A DNA stretch of 64,000 nucleotides from Natronoarchaeum mannanilyticum. Lineage in GTDB: Archaea > Halobacteriota > Halobacteria > Halobacteriales > Natronoarchaeaceae. The stretch covers positions 186,001 to 250,000 of the forward strand of contig NZ_BAAADV010000007.1 of assembly GCF_039522665.1 (NCBI RefSeq), in the 5' to 3' direction. This document shows positions 25,285 to 33,462 of this stretch, piece after piece. The stretch's first letter is position 1. Each line of letters opens with the position of its first letter. A program made the position numbers and the translations under genes. The notes beneath the pieces were generated by a model, which worked only from the letters and a program-made list of their open reading frames with translations, was not told where the DNA came from and made no database searches.

Positions 25285-25605
25285 ATGGACTGGCCGCACG
25301 ATCCCGACGGCGAGGAGGGCAGCGAAGGGATGCGCAAGTACGGGATGGCGATCATCGCCAAGAAGGTCGACGAGGACGAGGACTTCCCACTGTCGGCCGA
25401 GGAGTTCGTCGCCGAGCACGGCGACGAGCCGATCCGCATCAACTACCAGCGCGTGGTTAGCCTCCGAGAGATCTTCGAGCGCGTCGATGCCGAGGAGTTC
25501 GAGACGATCGTCGACATGCACAAGGAAGCCGGGAAGGCCATCCGCGAGGGCGGCTACTGGGACTACCATCCCGTCGGATCGAACCCCGAGACCAAGCGCG
25601 CCTGA
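25285..25605 (+). CDS. DUF5785 family protein
   Basis: 106 aa, acidic and soluble, with N-terminus MDWPHDPDGEEGSEGMRKYG and a compact body ending YWDYHPVGSNPETKRA. The sequence matches the very conserved haloarchaeal DUF5785 family; no function is known. It precedes GTP cyclohydrolase III by 77 nt in the same direction, but that gene has its own TATA box. Confidence 0.8.
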   Translation: MDWPHDPDGEEGSEGMRKYGMAIIAKKVDEDEDFPLSAEEFVAEHGDEPIRINYQRVVSLREIFERVDAEEFETIVDMHKEAGKAIREGGYWDYHPVGSNPETKRA

Positions 25606-25682
25606 GTCGACGGCCGGATCGCGATCGATTGCCGCGCCGCTTCGCGTCACTTATACGAGATGCGTCACAAGAGAGTGATACC

Positions 25683-26444
25683 GTGACGAACACGCAGGTT
25701 ACGCTCGTTCAGATCGACAACTACGGCCCGTGGACGGTGACGCCCGAACCGCGACGGGAAGTCGACCTCCAGACGCTGCAGTCCCGCCTGTACGCCGACC
25801 TCTCGCAGCTGATCGGTAACCGCGGCGGCTACGTCTTTTTCACCCGGTTCGACAACATGATCGCCGTGACCAACGGGCTCGACGAGTCCGACCACGCGAT
25901 GATCCAGGAGTCGGTCGGGAACCGCTACCCGGTGACCGTCAGCCTCTCCGTGGCGACGGGAACGACGCCCGCCCACGCGCTCGCGGACGCCACGGACAAT
26001 CTGCAGGACCGCGGCAGCGCACAGGACAAGGACCGCCGCGAAATTCTCTGCGGCCGCACGATCGGCGAGGACCATCGGACGGACGAGGACGTCGAGATCG
26101 CTCACTTCGACGTGATCGACGCGACCGGCGAGTACACCGACCGGCTCAGCGCGTTCGAGACGTTCATCGAGATCGAGCAGGGGTACGCGACGCTGATGAA
26201 GGAGATGCACGGCGAGCACGACGCGCTGTCCTTTTTCGTCGGCGGCGACAACGTGATCGCCGCCTGCCCGACGCTTACCGAGGGCGCCTACCTCGACGCG
26301 ATCGACCACGTCACCGAAGTCGCCGGCGTCGACCTCCGCGTCGGCGTCGGTTCCGGGAAAACGGCCCACGAGGCCGGGATGGACGCCAAACACGCGCTGG
26401 AGGAAGCGCGAGCGAGCGGCGACGCAGTCTGGTTCGCGGAGTGA
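25683..26444 (+). CDS. gch3: GTP cyclohydrolase III
   Basis: 253 aa, close to the archaeal GTP cyclohydrolase IIa/III length. It has two ferredoxin-like, cyclase-related repeats (GGYVFFTRFDNMIAVTNG and DALSFFVGGDNVIAACP), each with the characteristic Asp-Asn pair, followed by VSLSVATGTTPAHAL and DLRVGVGSGKTAHEAG. It converts GTP to the formylated pyrimidine FAPy-type product that begins archaeal riboflavin and F420 (FO) synthesis. GTG at 25683 is chosen because a CTTATAC box (25650-25656) is 27 nt upstream. Confidence 0.93.
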   Translation: MTNTQVTLVQIDNYGPWTVTPEPRREVDLQTLQSRLYADLSQLIGNRGGYVFFTRFDNMIAVTNGLDESDHAMIQESVGNRYPVTVSLSVATGTTPAHALADATDNLQDRGSAQDKDRREILCGRTIGEDHRTDEDVEIAHFDVIDATGEYTDRLSAFETFIEIEQGYATLMKEMHGEHDALSFFVGGDNVIAACPTLTEGAYLDAIDHVTEVAGVDLRVGVGSGKTAHEAGMDAKHALEEARASGDAVWFAE

Positions 26445-26565
26445 CGTCGTTGCGCGGACGGCAGCCGTCAATCTCCGGGAACGCCTGCAAGCACTAACCT
26501 ACCGCGGGAACGGTGATAAGTGTGGTGCAGGTAGCTTTTAGACCGCTCGTTTGCTACTTTGTCAC

Positions 26566-27156
26566 ATGGACGAGGACGTGACAGTGCGCGACATAATGTC
26601 CCGGGAGTTCGTCGGCGTCAGCGAGTCCGACGCGGTCGCCGACGTCGCCGACGTGCTCCGCGAGGACGAAGCGACGCTCGCCGCCGTCGTCCGGGGCAGT
26701 CGACCGGTCGGCGTCGTGACGGCCCACGACCTGCTGGCCCACGTCTCGGATGACACCGCGCCGGTGACGGTCGGCGACGTGATGCGCGAGCCCGAGCCGA
26801 CGGCAACGCCCGACCGATCGTTCGTCGACGCGCTCGACCTGATGTCGACGGAGGGAACGCGCAGGTTGCTCGTCACCGACGACGAGGAACTGGTCGGCGT
26901 ACTGACCGCCAACGATGCGGTGACCGCGGCAACCTCGCTCCTGCAGAACGGCACCGGAATGGAGCGAGAGCGACAGGCGGTCGGCGCGGACGTCGGCACG
27001 GACGCCGTCGCCGGACGCGTCTCGGACGACCGCGCCCCGGCGAACGAGAACGCGGGGTACTCCTCTCAGAGCGTCTGCGAGAGCTGCGGGTCGCTGACGC
27101 GAGATCTGCAGAATTTCAACGGACAGCTCATCTGCGCCGACTGCCGGGACGTGTGA
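26566..27156 (+). CDS. CBS-domain pair protein with C-terminal zinc ribbon
   Basis: 196 aa. Two CBS domains (about 7-60 and 67-125; TVRDIMSREFVGVSESDAV and VTVGDVMREPEPTATPDRS) normally bind adenine nucleotides. The C-terminus is a four-cysteine zinc ribbon (CESCGS...CADC). The combination suggests a nucleotide-sensing regulator; the partner is unknown. ATG at 26566 follows a GCTTTTAGA box by about 27 nt. Confidence 0.85.
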   Translation: MDEDVTVRDIMSREFVGVSESDAVADVADVLREDEATLAAVVRGSRPVGVVTAHDLLAHVSDDTAPVTVGDVMREPEPTATPDRSFVDALDLMSTEGTRRLLVTDDEELVGVLTANDAVTAATSLLQNGTGMERERQAVGADVGTDAVAGRVSDDRAPANENAGYSSQSVCESCGSLTRDLQNFNGQLICADCRDV

Positions 27157-27229
27157 GCACGGCGCAACCGCGATCGTTCTGCGGATCGGGACCTCGTCGA
27201 CCGTTTATCGGTCGGCCCGAGCGACAGTG

Positions 27230-27712
27230 ATGGAGATCGACAGACCGGCCCCCGACGAAATCGAAGAACTCGCCGACCTCTGGGTCGCGCTGGCTCGCGA
27301 GCAGCGCGCTCACGGAACCCACATCCGCCCCGAAGCGAACCGCTCGCGGATCGCGGAGACGCTGAGCCGCCACGCCATCACCGGAGAGGCGTTCGTGGCG
27401 CGAGCGAACGACGAGATCGCCGGGTTCGTCACGTACGAGCGGACTAACGAGGGATTCGAGACGGACATCGACCGCGGCGTCGTCCAGAACCTCTACGTGA
27501 GGCCGGCGTACCGCGACGCGGGCGTCGGGGCGTCGCTGCTGGATCGTGCTGAGGCCGACCTCGCCGCGGACGGCGTCGACGCGGTCACCGTCGAGGTGAT
27601 GGCCGCCAACGAGGCCGCTCACCGGTTCTACGAGCGAAACGGGTACGAGCGCCACCGGGTCGTACTGGAGAAGCGACTGGAAGACGAAAACCACTCAAAG
27701 GATCGGGGCTAA
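27230..27712 (+). CDS. GNAT-family N-acetyltransferase
   Basis: 160 aa. The acetyl-CoA binding signature VVQNLYVRPAYRDAGVGASLLDRAE (motif A, R-x-x-G-x-G/A) and motif B (ANEAAHRFYERNGY) are clear. The substrate cannot be read from sequence. ATG at 27230 follows a CGTTTATCG box by about 27 nt. The gene ends 11 nt before tRNA-Thr. Confidence 0.88.
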   Translation: MEIDRPAPDEIEELADLWVALAREQRAHGTHIRPEANRSRIAETLSRHAITGEAFVARANDEIAGFVTYERTNEGFETDIDRGVVQNLYVRPAYRDAGVGASLLDRAEADLAADGVDAVTVEVMAANEAAHRFYERNGYERHRVVLEKRLEDENHSKDRG

Positions 27713-27723
27713 CGACTACTCGC

Positions 27724-27797
27724 GCCAGGGGAGCTTGGGCGGTTCAAGCACTCGACTTGTAATCGAGAATCCAGGGGTTCAAATCCCCTCCCTGGCT
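27724..27797 (+). tRNA. tRNA-Thr (anticodon UGU)
   Basis: Acceptor GCCAGGG/CCCTGGC (27724-27730, 27790-27796) with discriminator T, D arm GCTT/AAGC and anticodon stem CTCGA/TCGAG. Loop CTTGTAA has anticodon TGT at 27758-27760. The T arm is AGGGG/CCCCT with TTCAAAT. No intron, no encoded CCA. A 6-bp hairpin GTGCCC/GGGCAC (27803-27826) follows and may aid 3' processing or termination. Confidence 0.95.
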
Positions 27798-27836
27798 TCG
27801 ATGTGCCCGAGCGGACGCGAGGGCACGGCGAACCTT

Positions 27837-27920
27837 CGTGGGGATTTGAATCAGGGAGTGGGAGGTGAGCGAGCGGTAGCGAGCGAACGGGGACGACCGT
27901 GGTTCATCCCCTCTCTGGCT
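27837..27920 (+). repeat. tRNA-Thr-associated repeat unit sharing a cassette with the tRNA-Ser locus
   Basis: Begins with the inverted T-arm string GGGGATTTGAA (27840-27850) and ends with a degraded copy of the tRNA-Thr 3' end (27901-27920; two bases deleted and one changed relative to the gene). The stretch 27841-27898 is nearly the same as 11741-11797 behind tRNA-Ser (about four differences over about 58 nt), although the two tRNAs differ. The flanking base of each inverted arm matches its own tRNA. Confidence 0.8.
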
Positions 27921-28031
27921 CTCCTGTCCGAACGACCGCCCGACGCCGACCCTTCTCCAACTACTCGACGCCGACCCGGCGGCGACGCCGAACCGAGTGC
28001 GTTTTATCGACCCTCGGCGAACGTGCCCGGC

Positions 28032-28691
28032 GTGGAGAACGTAACAGACCGGACGAGCAACCCGTTCGGCATGCGACCGCCCTGTGAGGACGCCCGCGCG
28101 GCCGACGGCCCCGAGGCCGCGTTCGGCTACGGCGACGCCAACGCCGATTTCCACGTCATCGGCGACCATCCCGGCGTCCACGGCGGCCGACGGTCGGGGA
28201 TCCCGTTTACCGACTCGGTCGCCGGCGACAGGTTGCTGGACGTGTTGCGGAACGTTGGATTACTGGCGGACGCCGACGGCGAGCCCGAACCCTCGAACGT
28301 CTTCCTGAGCTACCTCTACATGTGTTGTCAGGCGGACGGCGAGTCTCCCACGGAGAGCGAGTACGCCGAACTCGAACCGTTCTTCGACGCCGAGCTCCGG
28401 GCGATCGCCGCGCACGTCCTGGTGCCCGTCGGCGAGCGCGCGACCGAGCACGTCCTCGAGAACTACACCGCGCAGGCCGAGCGGCTCGACCTCGACATGC
28501 GGGAGCTACACGCCGCCGAGATCAAAGGCAGCGGCTTTCTCGTCGTCCCGATCCGGGACCCGACCGAGTGGACCGACACGGACGCCGAGCGCCTCGACGC
28601 GCGGCTCCGCGCGATGCTCGCGGGCGACTACCGCCAGACGTCCGACCTCAGTCGGTTCCTGGTCGACGACGAGCGCTACATGGTCCGGTAG
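28032..28691 (+). CDS. Degenerate UDG-superfamily paralog
   Basis: 219 aa from GTG at 28032 (TTTTAT box 25-30 nt upstream). It is a full-length paralog of the protein at 9805: both begin with a short polar stretch then SNPFGM, and both share FTDSVAG/FTGDEPG, SNVFLSYL/SNAFLTYL, LVPVGERA and GDYRQT. Here the CxxC of the Fe-S cluster is reduced to one Cys (RPPCEDAR), the fourth cysteine is lost, and motif A reads GDHPGVHGGRRSG. It should lack the cluster and probably the glycosylase activity. Function unknown. Confidence 0.75.
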   Translation: MENVTDRTSNPFGMRPPCEDARAADGPEAAFGYGDANADFHVIGDHPGVHGGRRSGIPFTDSVAGDRLLDVLRNVGLLADADGEPEPSNVFLSYLYMCCQADGESPTESEYAELEPFFDAELRAIAAHVLVPVGERATEHVLENYTAQAERLDLDMRELHAAEIKGSGFLVVPIRDPTEWTDTDAERLDARLRAMLAGDYRQTSDLSRFLVDDERYMVR

Positions 28692-28699
28692 AATCTTTC

Positions 28700-29233
28700 T
28701 CACCGACGCAGCTCCGCCACGTCGACGTAATCGACGCCGGCGCGTCGCGCCGTGACGGCGTCGCGCTCGGAGTCGCCGATAAACAGCGCGCCGTCCGGCG
28801 AGACGTCGATCCGGTCGATCGCCGCCAGCAGCGGCTCCGGATCGGGCTTGTGCGTCGCGACGGTGTCCCGACCGACCACCGCGGCGACGTCGCCGTCGAG
28901 GTCGTGGGTCTCCAGCGCGATCCGGCAAGCAGCCTCGCAGTTGAGCGAGCAGACGGCGACCGGATCGACCGTCGCGAGGTCGTCACCGGAGGGGAGGCGC
29001 GTCGACGTACGCGCGCCCGTCCGCTCGTGGTCGGCGATGGTCGCCTCGACCGAGTCGCCGATGCCGTGTTCCTCGGCCTCTTCCAGCATCGCCCAGAGCC
29101 CGCTGCTACCGGCGTCGACGCCGGCATCCTCGTACACCGCCGCGACGTCGGCCGCGACGGCCGCCCAGTCGACGTCGAGGTCGACGAGCGTCCCGTCCAG
29201 ATCGAAGACGACGCCGTCGTAGGAGTCGATCAT
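28700..29233 (-). CDS. HAD-superfamily phosphatase
   Basis: 177 aa. Motif I DLDGTLVDLD (nucleophile Asp11), motif III lysine THKPDPEPL and motif IV FIGDSERDAVTARRAG are all present. The cap is short and helical, as in subfamily IA enzymes such as phosphoglycolate phosphatases. The substrate is undetermined. It converges with the UDG-like paralog, leaving an 8-nt gap. Confidence 0.88.
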   Translation of the reverse strand: MIDSYDGVVFDLDGTLVDLDVDWAAVAADVAAVYEDAGVDAGSSGLWAMLEEAEEHGIGDSVEATIADHERTGARTSTRLPSGDDLATVDPVAVCSLNCEAACRIALETHDLDGDVAAVVGRDTVATHKPDPEPLLAAIDRIDVSPDGALFIGDSERDAVTARRAGVDYVDVAELRR

Positions 29234-29291
29234 ACCGGTCGTTGTGGCGACCGGAGCAAGAGCACTTCGGTGCGAGCGCCTGCGACGCCCC

Positions 29292-29570
29292 TCAGTCGCT
29301 GGCTTCGAGCGCGTCGAGGCTGGTGAGGTGGACCCTCCCGGTGGACGTCACCTCGACGCGGTAGCCGTCCGTTCGAAATTCGACGCGGCCCTGTCGGCGG
29401 CCGTCGGCGGCCGCGCCGTCGAACAGCGCGTCGAGCGCGTCCGGGTCGATGACGTCGTACAGCGGATCGAGTTCGAGCGGATCGACGCCCTTCGCGTCTG
29501 CCAGCGCCTCGACGACGGCCTCGCTCGGCGACTGCGCGGCCGACTCGTCTCGTTGCGGGGCGGAAGTCAT
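29292..29570 (-). CDS. HalOD1 domain protein
   Basis: 92 aa consisting of one haloarchaeal output domain 1 (PSEAVVEALADAKGVDPLELDPLYDVIDPDALD, broken here for length: key landmarks are ALADAKGVDP, DPLYDVIDP and YRVEVTSTG). HalOD1 often ends signalling proteins but also occurs alone, with unknown mechanism. ATG at 29570 is chosen over 29588, because CTTTTACC (about 29597-29604) is at leaderless distance. Confidence 0.8.
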   Translation of the reverse strand: MTSAPQRDESAAQSPSEAVVEALADAKGVDPLELDPLYDVIDPDALDALFDGAAADGRRQGRVEFRTDGYRVEVTSTGRVHLTSLDALEASD

Positions 29571-29735
29571 TGTTCCCTCACTCGTCACGGAACGGTAAAA
29601 GAGTGACGAGAGATTTCACCAGTCCTTGTTGCTGATTTCGGATAGGTCTAAGGAAGCAATATAATAGTGCGCGATCATTTGGGTTTTGCAAATTCCCACC
29701 GAGTGGCGCAGTTCGACGACCGTCTCGGACCGGGG

Positions 29736-30341
29736 TCAGATGATGTACCAGCGCGCCAGCAGCGCCGTGATCGCGTCGAACGCTCGAAAGCCCAACCCGT
29801 AACCCAGAAACGCCGGGAGGGCGCCCAGGAGAGCGCTCCTGCCGGGGGGAAGCCGGTGAACCTCCGAGAGCCCGATCGTCAGCAGCGCGGCGGCGTACAG
29901 CCCCGCCAGCGCGCGTACCTCTACGATCGGCACCCCTGCAAGCGCGCAGGGCGCGGCGGCGTACGCGAGCACCTGGACCGTCTCGCTGATGCCGCCCCGG
30001 TCCGGTGCGAACGGGATCAACAGCACCGTCTGGATCGCGGCGAGCAGGTGCAGCCCGGCGGGCGTCACGAACAGCACCGCGGCGACGATCCAGAACACGC
30101 TCAGCAGCGTCGACCGGGCGCCGGGCGCGGCCGCAGCGCCGGTTCCGAAGGCGACGCGGGTCGACTCGGCGACGAGCACGACGCCCATCGCGAACAGCAG
30201 GCCGGGCGCCTGATCCCGCGGGACGACGCGCTCGCGGAAGAACCGCCGTGGCGAGACGAGCACGCGGAGCCACGACCGCGCGAGCTCGCCCGGAAGGCGG
30301 TCCTCGGCGCCGATACGGTCGGCGACGCCGGTCACGGGCAC
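29736..30341 (-). CDS. YIP1-family membrane protein
   Basis: 201 aa with five hydrophobic segments and the N-terminal signature SWLRVLVSPRRFFRERVVPRD typical of the Yip1 fold in archaea. Archaeal YIP1 proteins have no assigned role. The start is GTG at 30341; GTG at 30335 is equally possible. The low-complexity gap 29571-29735 before the HalOD1 gene holds no ORF that I trust. Confidence 0.75.
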   Translation of the reverse strand: MPVTGVADRIGAEDRLPGELARSWLRVLVSPRRFFRERVVPRDQAPGLLFAMGVVLVAESTRVAFGTGAAAAPGARSTLLSVFWIVAAVLFVTPAGLHLLAAIQTVLLIPFAPDRGGISETVQVLAYAAAPCALAGVPIVEVRALAGLYAAALLTIGLSEVHRLPPGRSALLGALPAFLGYGLGFRAFDAITALLARWYII

Positions 30342-30517
30342 CGCCTCCGCGAGTCGGCGCGCCGAATTGATCGGTCGGTCGGCGTGCGCTCGCTCATCGA
30401 GTCAACCGAGGTCGCCCTGCTGATAAAGCGTTGTCATCCGGGCGCGCACGCGGCGCGGCCGAATAGATCGCACGTTGGCGCGTTCGACCATCACAGCGGC
30501 GCGATGCCGCCGGGCGA

Positions 30518-31093
30518 TCAGGCGCCGACGTTCTCCTCGCTCTCGAAGGAGTCCGGGTCGGGTTCGATCTCGGCGTACTGGACGACGCGGCGGCCCAGCG
30601 TGGCGGCGCGCTCTGCGAGCTCCTCGTCGACGATCTCGCCGTCCTGGATCGCCTGATACGCTTGCGGGACGACAGCCTGGTAGGGCAGCACCCAGGCGTC
30701 GAGCGCCCGGCAGACCGACCGAAGGTGATCGAGCGCCGAGACCGGAAATCGGCCGCCGGCGACCGCCAGCAGCCCGACCGTCTCGTTCTCGAACTCGTCG
30801 AACCCGCAGTAGTCAAGCGCGGTCTTCAGCACCGAGGAGTACGACCCGTGGTACATCGGCGTCCCCAGCAACACGGCGTCGGCCTCGCGGACGCGCCGTG
30901 TGAGTTCCGGCGCGTCGCCGGCATCTTGGGCGTCGGCGTCGAACACCGGCAGTTCGAGCTCTCGGAGGTCGATAAGCTCCGTCGACGCCCCGGCCCGCTC
31001 GGCGCCGTCGAGCGCGACGCCGAGCGCCGTTCGCGTGTGGCTCTCGTCTCTGAGACTCCCGCAGATCGCGACGACGTGTGGCGTGTCGGCCAT
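30518..31093 (-). CDS. NAD(P)H-dependent FMN reductase family protein
   Basis: 191 aa flavodoxin-like protein. FMN-binding loop CGSLRDESHTRTAL (phosphate loop) and LGTPMYHGSYSSVLKTALDYC (second FMN loop) match the FMN_red family. It probably reduces flavin or quinone-like substrates. It is divergent from the Lrp-type regulator 147 nt away, so shared control is possible. Confidence 0.88.
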   Translation of the reverse strand: MADTPHVVAICGSLRDESHTRTALGVALDGAERAGASTELIDLRELELPVFDADAQDAGDAPELTRRVREADAVLLGTPMYHGSYSSVLKTALDYCGFDEFENETVGLLAVAGGRFPVSALDHLRSVCRALDAWVLPYQAVVPQAYQAIQDGEIVDEELAERAATLGRRVVQYAEIEPDPDSFESEENVGA

Positions 31094-31240
31094 GAGCGAC
31101 GCAACGCGGGCGGGCGACCAATAGATTGTGGAAACTGGCGGCAGTCAGTGATCGCGGGCGCGTGTGCAAGCTCGTGAGACCGCTACCGGCTGCTCCCCGG
31201 CAGCGAAGTACCTTAGACCCTGGGCGGTAAATCGTGACGT

Positions 31241-31705
31241 ATGTCCGACAGGGAGCTCGACGACGTCGACCGGGAGATCCTCCACGCGCTCCAGGAAGAC
31301 GCCCGGGGGCTGTCGTCCGGCGAGATCGCCGAGCGGACCGAGGCGTCTTCGAGCACGGTGCGCAAGCGCATCCAGCGCCTGGAGTCCGAGGGCGTCCTCA
31401 AGGGGTACAGCGCCGACATCGACTACCAGGCGTCGGGCTACCCGCTCCGGATGCTCCTGTTTTGCACGGCGTCGATCACCGAGCGCGGAGAGCTGATCGA
31501 GGACGTGCTGGACATTCCGGGCGTCGTCTCGGTCCAGGAGCTCGTGACGGGCGAGCAGAACCTGCTCGTGACCGCGGTCGGCGAGACCGACGACGACATC
31601 ACGCCGGTCGCACAGGAGCTGCTCGACATGGGTCTGACCGTCGCGGACGAGGTGCTCGTCCGCAGCCACGAGACGACGCCGTTCGACGACTTCTCGACGG
31701 AGTGA
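31241..31705 (+). CDS. Lrp/AsnC-family transcriptional regulator
   Basis: 154 aa. The N-terminal helix-turn-helix (LDDVDREILHALQEDARGLS, then STVRKRIQRLESEGVLKGY) is followed by the RAM ligand-binding domain (ITERGELIEDVLDIPGVVSVQEL). It forms dimers or octamers that bind DNA. It lies between the divergent flavin reductase and dabB, so either is a candidate target, as is its own promoter. Confidence 0.88.
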   Translation: MSDRELDDVDREILHALQEDARGLSSGEIAERTEASSSTVRKRIQRLESEGVLKGYSADIDYQASGYPLRMLLFCTASITERGELIEDVLDIPGVVSVQELVTGEQNLLVTAVGETDDDITPVAQELLDMGLTVADEVLVRSHETTPFDDFSTE

Positions 31706-31820
31706 TCGCCGTCCGCGAACCGCGGTCACGCTCCTGAGCCGCCGCTTTCTGATCTAAAGCGCCGGTTGTCGGGTTTAGAACAGCTCTTCGTACCGATAGG
31801 TGCGACCCTTTCAGACCATA

Positions 31821-31880
31821 ATGTTCTATAATAACGTTTTAGGGAACGCACTGTTCGTATCGAAGACTATAATAACCAGA
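31821..31880 (+). promoter_or_regulatory. Repeated AT-rich boxes upstream of dabBA
   Basis: The 10-mer CTATAATAAC occurs at 31826-31835 and 31867-31876, 41 bp apart (about four helical turns), in the otherwise GC-rich 269-bp region before dabB. They could be two TATA boxes (tandem promoters with a 5' leader of roughly 75-125 nt) or a regulator's direct repeats. Confidence 0.45.
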
Positions 31881-31974
31881 TCGTTCAATAGTGCCGTAAC
31901 CACGACCGGTTCGTGTGCTCCGGCGCGGCGTCGCGCCGCCCGCCGGGGCGCACACCGGTCGAATCGATCGAACA

Positions 31975-33462
31975 ATGGCTGGCCACACACGCTCGAACGA
32001 CGCAGGACAGGTCTCGAAGACGACGACGCCGTCGCGTTCGACGTTCCCGCGAGCCTCGACCGCCGCCGTCTGGACGCTCTTCGTCCTCGGTCTGGGGGCG
32101 CTCGCCCTGTCGATCCGAACCGGCACCGAGTGGACCGTCGAGGGCGTCGTCCGAATCGACGGGCTGACCGCGCTCATGTGGGTCGTCGTCACGTTCTTCA
32201 GCGGCATCGTCCACAGCTACTCGCGGCGCTACATGGCCGGCGACGCCCGCATCGACGGGTTCTTCGCCCGCGTCCTGGCGTTCACGCTCGTCGTGATGGC
32301 GATGACGGCGGCCGACCACGTTGCGCTGTTCGCAGCGACGTGGCTGGCGATGGGGCTGCTGATGGCCGGCCTGATCGGCCACGAGCGCGACTGGGCGCAG
32401 GCTCGCGCCGCCGCAGGCGTCGCGCGTCGCCACTTCCTCGCCAGCACTGGGCTGCTGGCCCTCGGCCTCACGGTGCTGGCCTGGACGACCGGCGCGACGT
32501 CGATCACCGGCATCCTCGGAAATCTCGGCGACGTTCCGGCGTCCGCGGCGCTCGTCGCGGGCGGCGCGATCTTTCTCGCGGCGATCGTCCAGTCGGCGCT
32601 GTTCCCGTTCCAGACGTGGCTGCTGTCCTCGATGACCGCGCCGACGCCGGCCTCGGCGCTGATGCACGCCGGGTTCGTCAACGCCGGCGGCGTCCTGCTC
32701 ACCCGGTTCGCGCCGCTGTTCGCGGACCGCACGGCCGCGATGTCGGTGATCGTCGCGGTCGGCGCCGTCAGCGCTCTGCTCGGCCAGGCGCTGTTGCTCG
32801 TTCAGACCGACATCAAGAGCGAGCTCGGCGCCTCGACGCTCGCCCAGATGGGCTTTATGATCCTGCAGTGCGGCCTCGGCTTCTTCGCGGCCGCGATCAC
32901 CCACCTGATCCTGCACGGCTTCTACAAGGCGTACCTGTTCCTGTCATCGGGCGCGACCGTCGAGCAGAACGCGCCGGGCGGCCACCACGACGACTCGCCC
33001 GACCTGGTCGGTGTCGGCGTCGGACTGCTGACGGCGCTGGGCGGCGGCGTCCTGTTCGCCCTGCTGACCGGCAAGGGAACCGAACTGAACAGCGGCCTCG
33101 TGCTGACGATCGTCGTCGTCCTGACGACGCTGCACGCCACCCGCGACGTGCTGCGCCGGTCGACGCTGCCGGCGACGGTCAAGCTCGTCGGGACGCCGCT
33201 GATCGTGCTGGTCGCGATCGGCACGTACGCCGCGACGTTCAACGCCATCACGACGCTGCTCGCTGACGTCCCGATGACGACGGAGCCGACGGGGCTGACG
33301 GTCGTCCACTACGCCGTCGTCGCCGCGTTCGCGATCGCGTACGCCGCGACGACGCTAGGCTGGCACCGCAAGAGCAGGCGCCTGTACGTCTCGCTCGTCA
33401 ATCTCTCGCAGCCGGATCCGGACACGCTGCTCACCACCAAGGAGGATTACAATGACGCTTGA
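31975..33462 (+). CDS. dabB: DabB, ion-translocating membrane subunit of the inorganic-carbon uptake system
   Basis: 495 aa polytopic protein of the complex I NuoL/MrpA (proton-conducting transporter) family, with about 13 hydrophobic segments. Family-typical regions include FPFQTWLLSSMTAPTPASALMHAGFVNAGG and LGASTLAQMGFMILQCGLG, followed by lysine LHGFYKAYLFL (each broken within the family core at 32600-32950). In DabAB, DabB couples cation flow to bicarbonate formation from CO2 by DabA. ATG at 31975 (MAGHTRSND) is used; the frame overlaps dabA by 11 bp. Confidence 0.9.
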   Translation: MAGHTRSNDAGQVSKTTTPSRSTFPRASTAAVWTLFVLGLGALALSIRTGTEWTVEGVVRIDGLTALMWVVVTFFSGIVHSYSRRYMAGDARIDGFFARVLAFTLVVMAMTAADHVALFAATWLAMGLLMAGLIGHERDWAQARAAAGVARRHFLASTGLLALGLTVLAWTTGATSITGILGNLGDVPASAALVAGGAIFLAAIVQSALFPFQTWLLSSMTAPTPASALMHAGFVNAGGVLLTRFAPLFADRTAAMSVIVAVGAVSALLGQALLLVQTDIKSELGASTLAQMGFMILQCGLGFFAAAITHLILHGFYKAYLFLSSGATVEQNAPGGHHDDSPDLVGVGVGLLTALGGGVLFALLTGKGTELNSGLVLTIVVVLTTLHATRDVLRRSTLPATVKLVGTPLIVLVAIGTYAATFNAITTLLADVPMTTEPTGLTVVHYAVVAAFAIAYAATTLGWHRKSRRLYVSLVNLSQPDPDTLLTTKEDYNDA

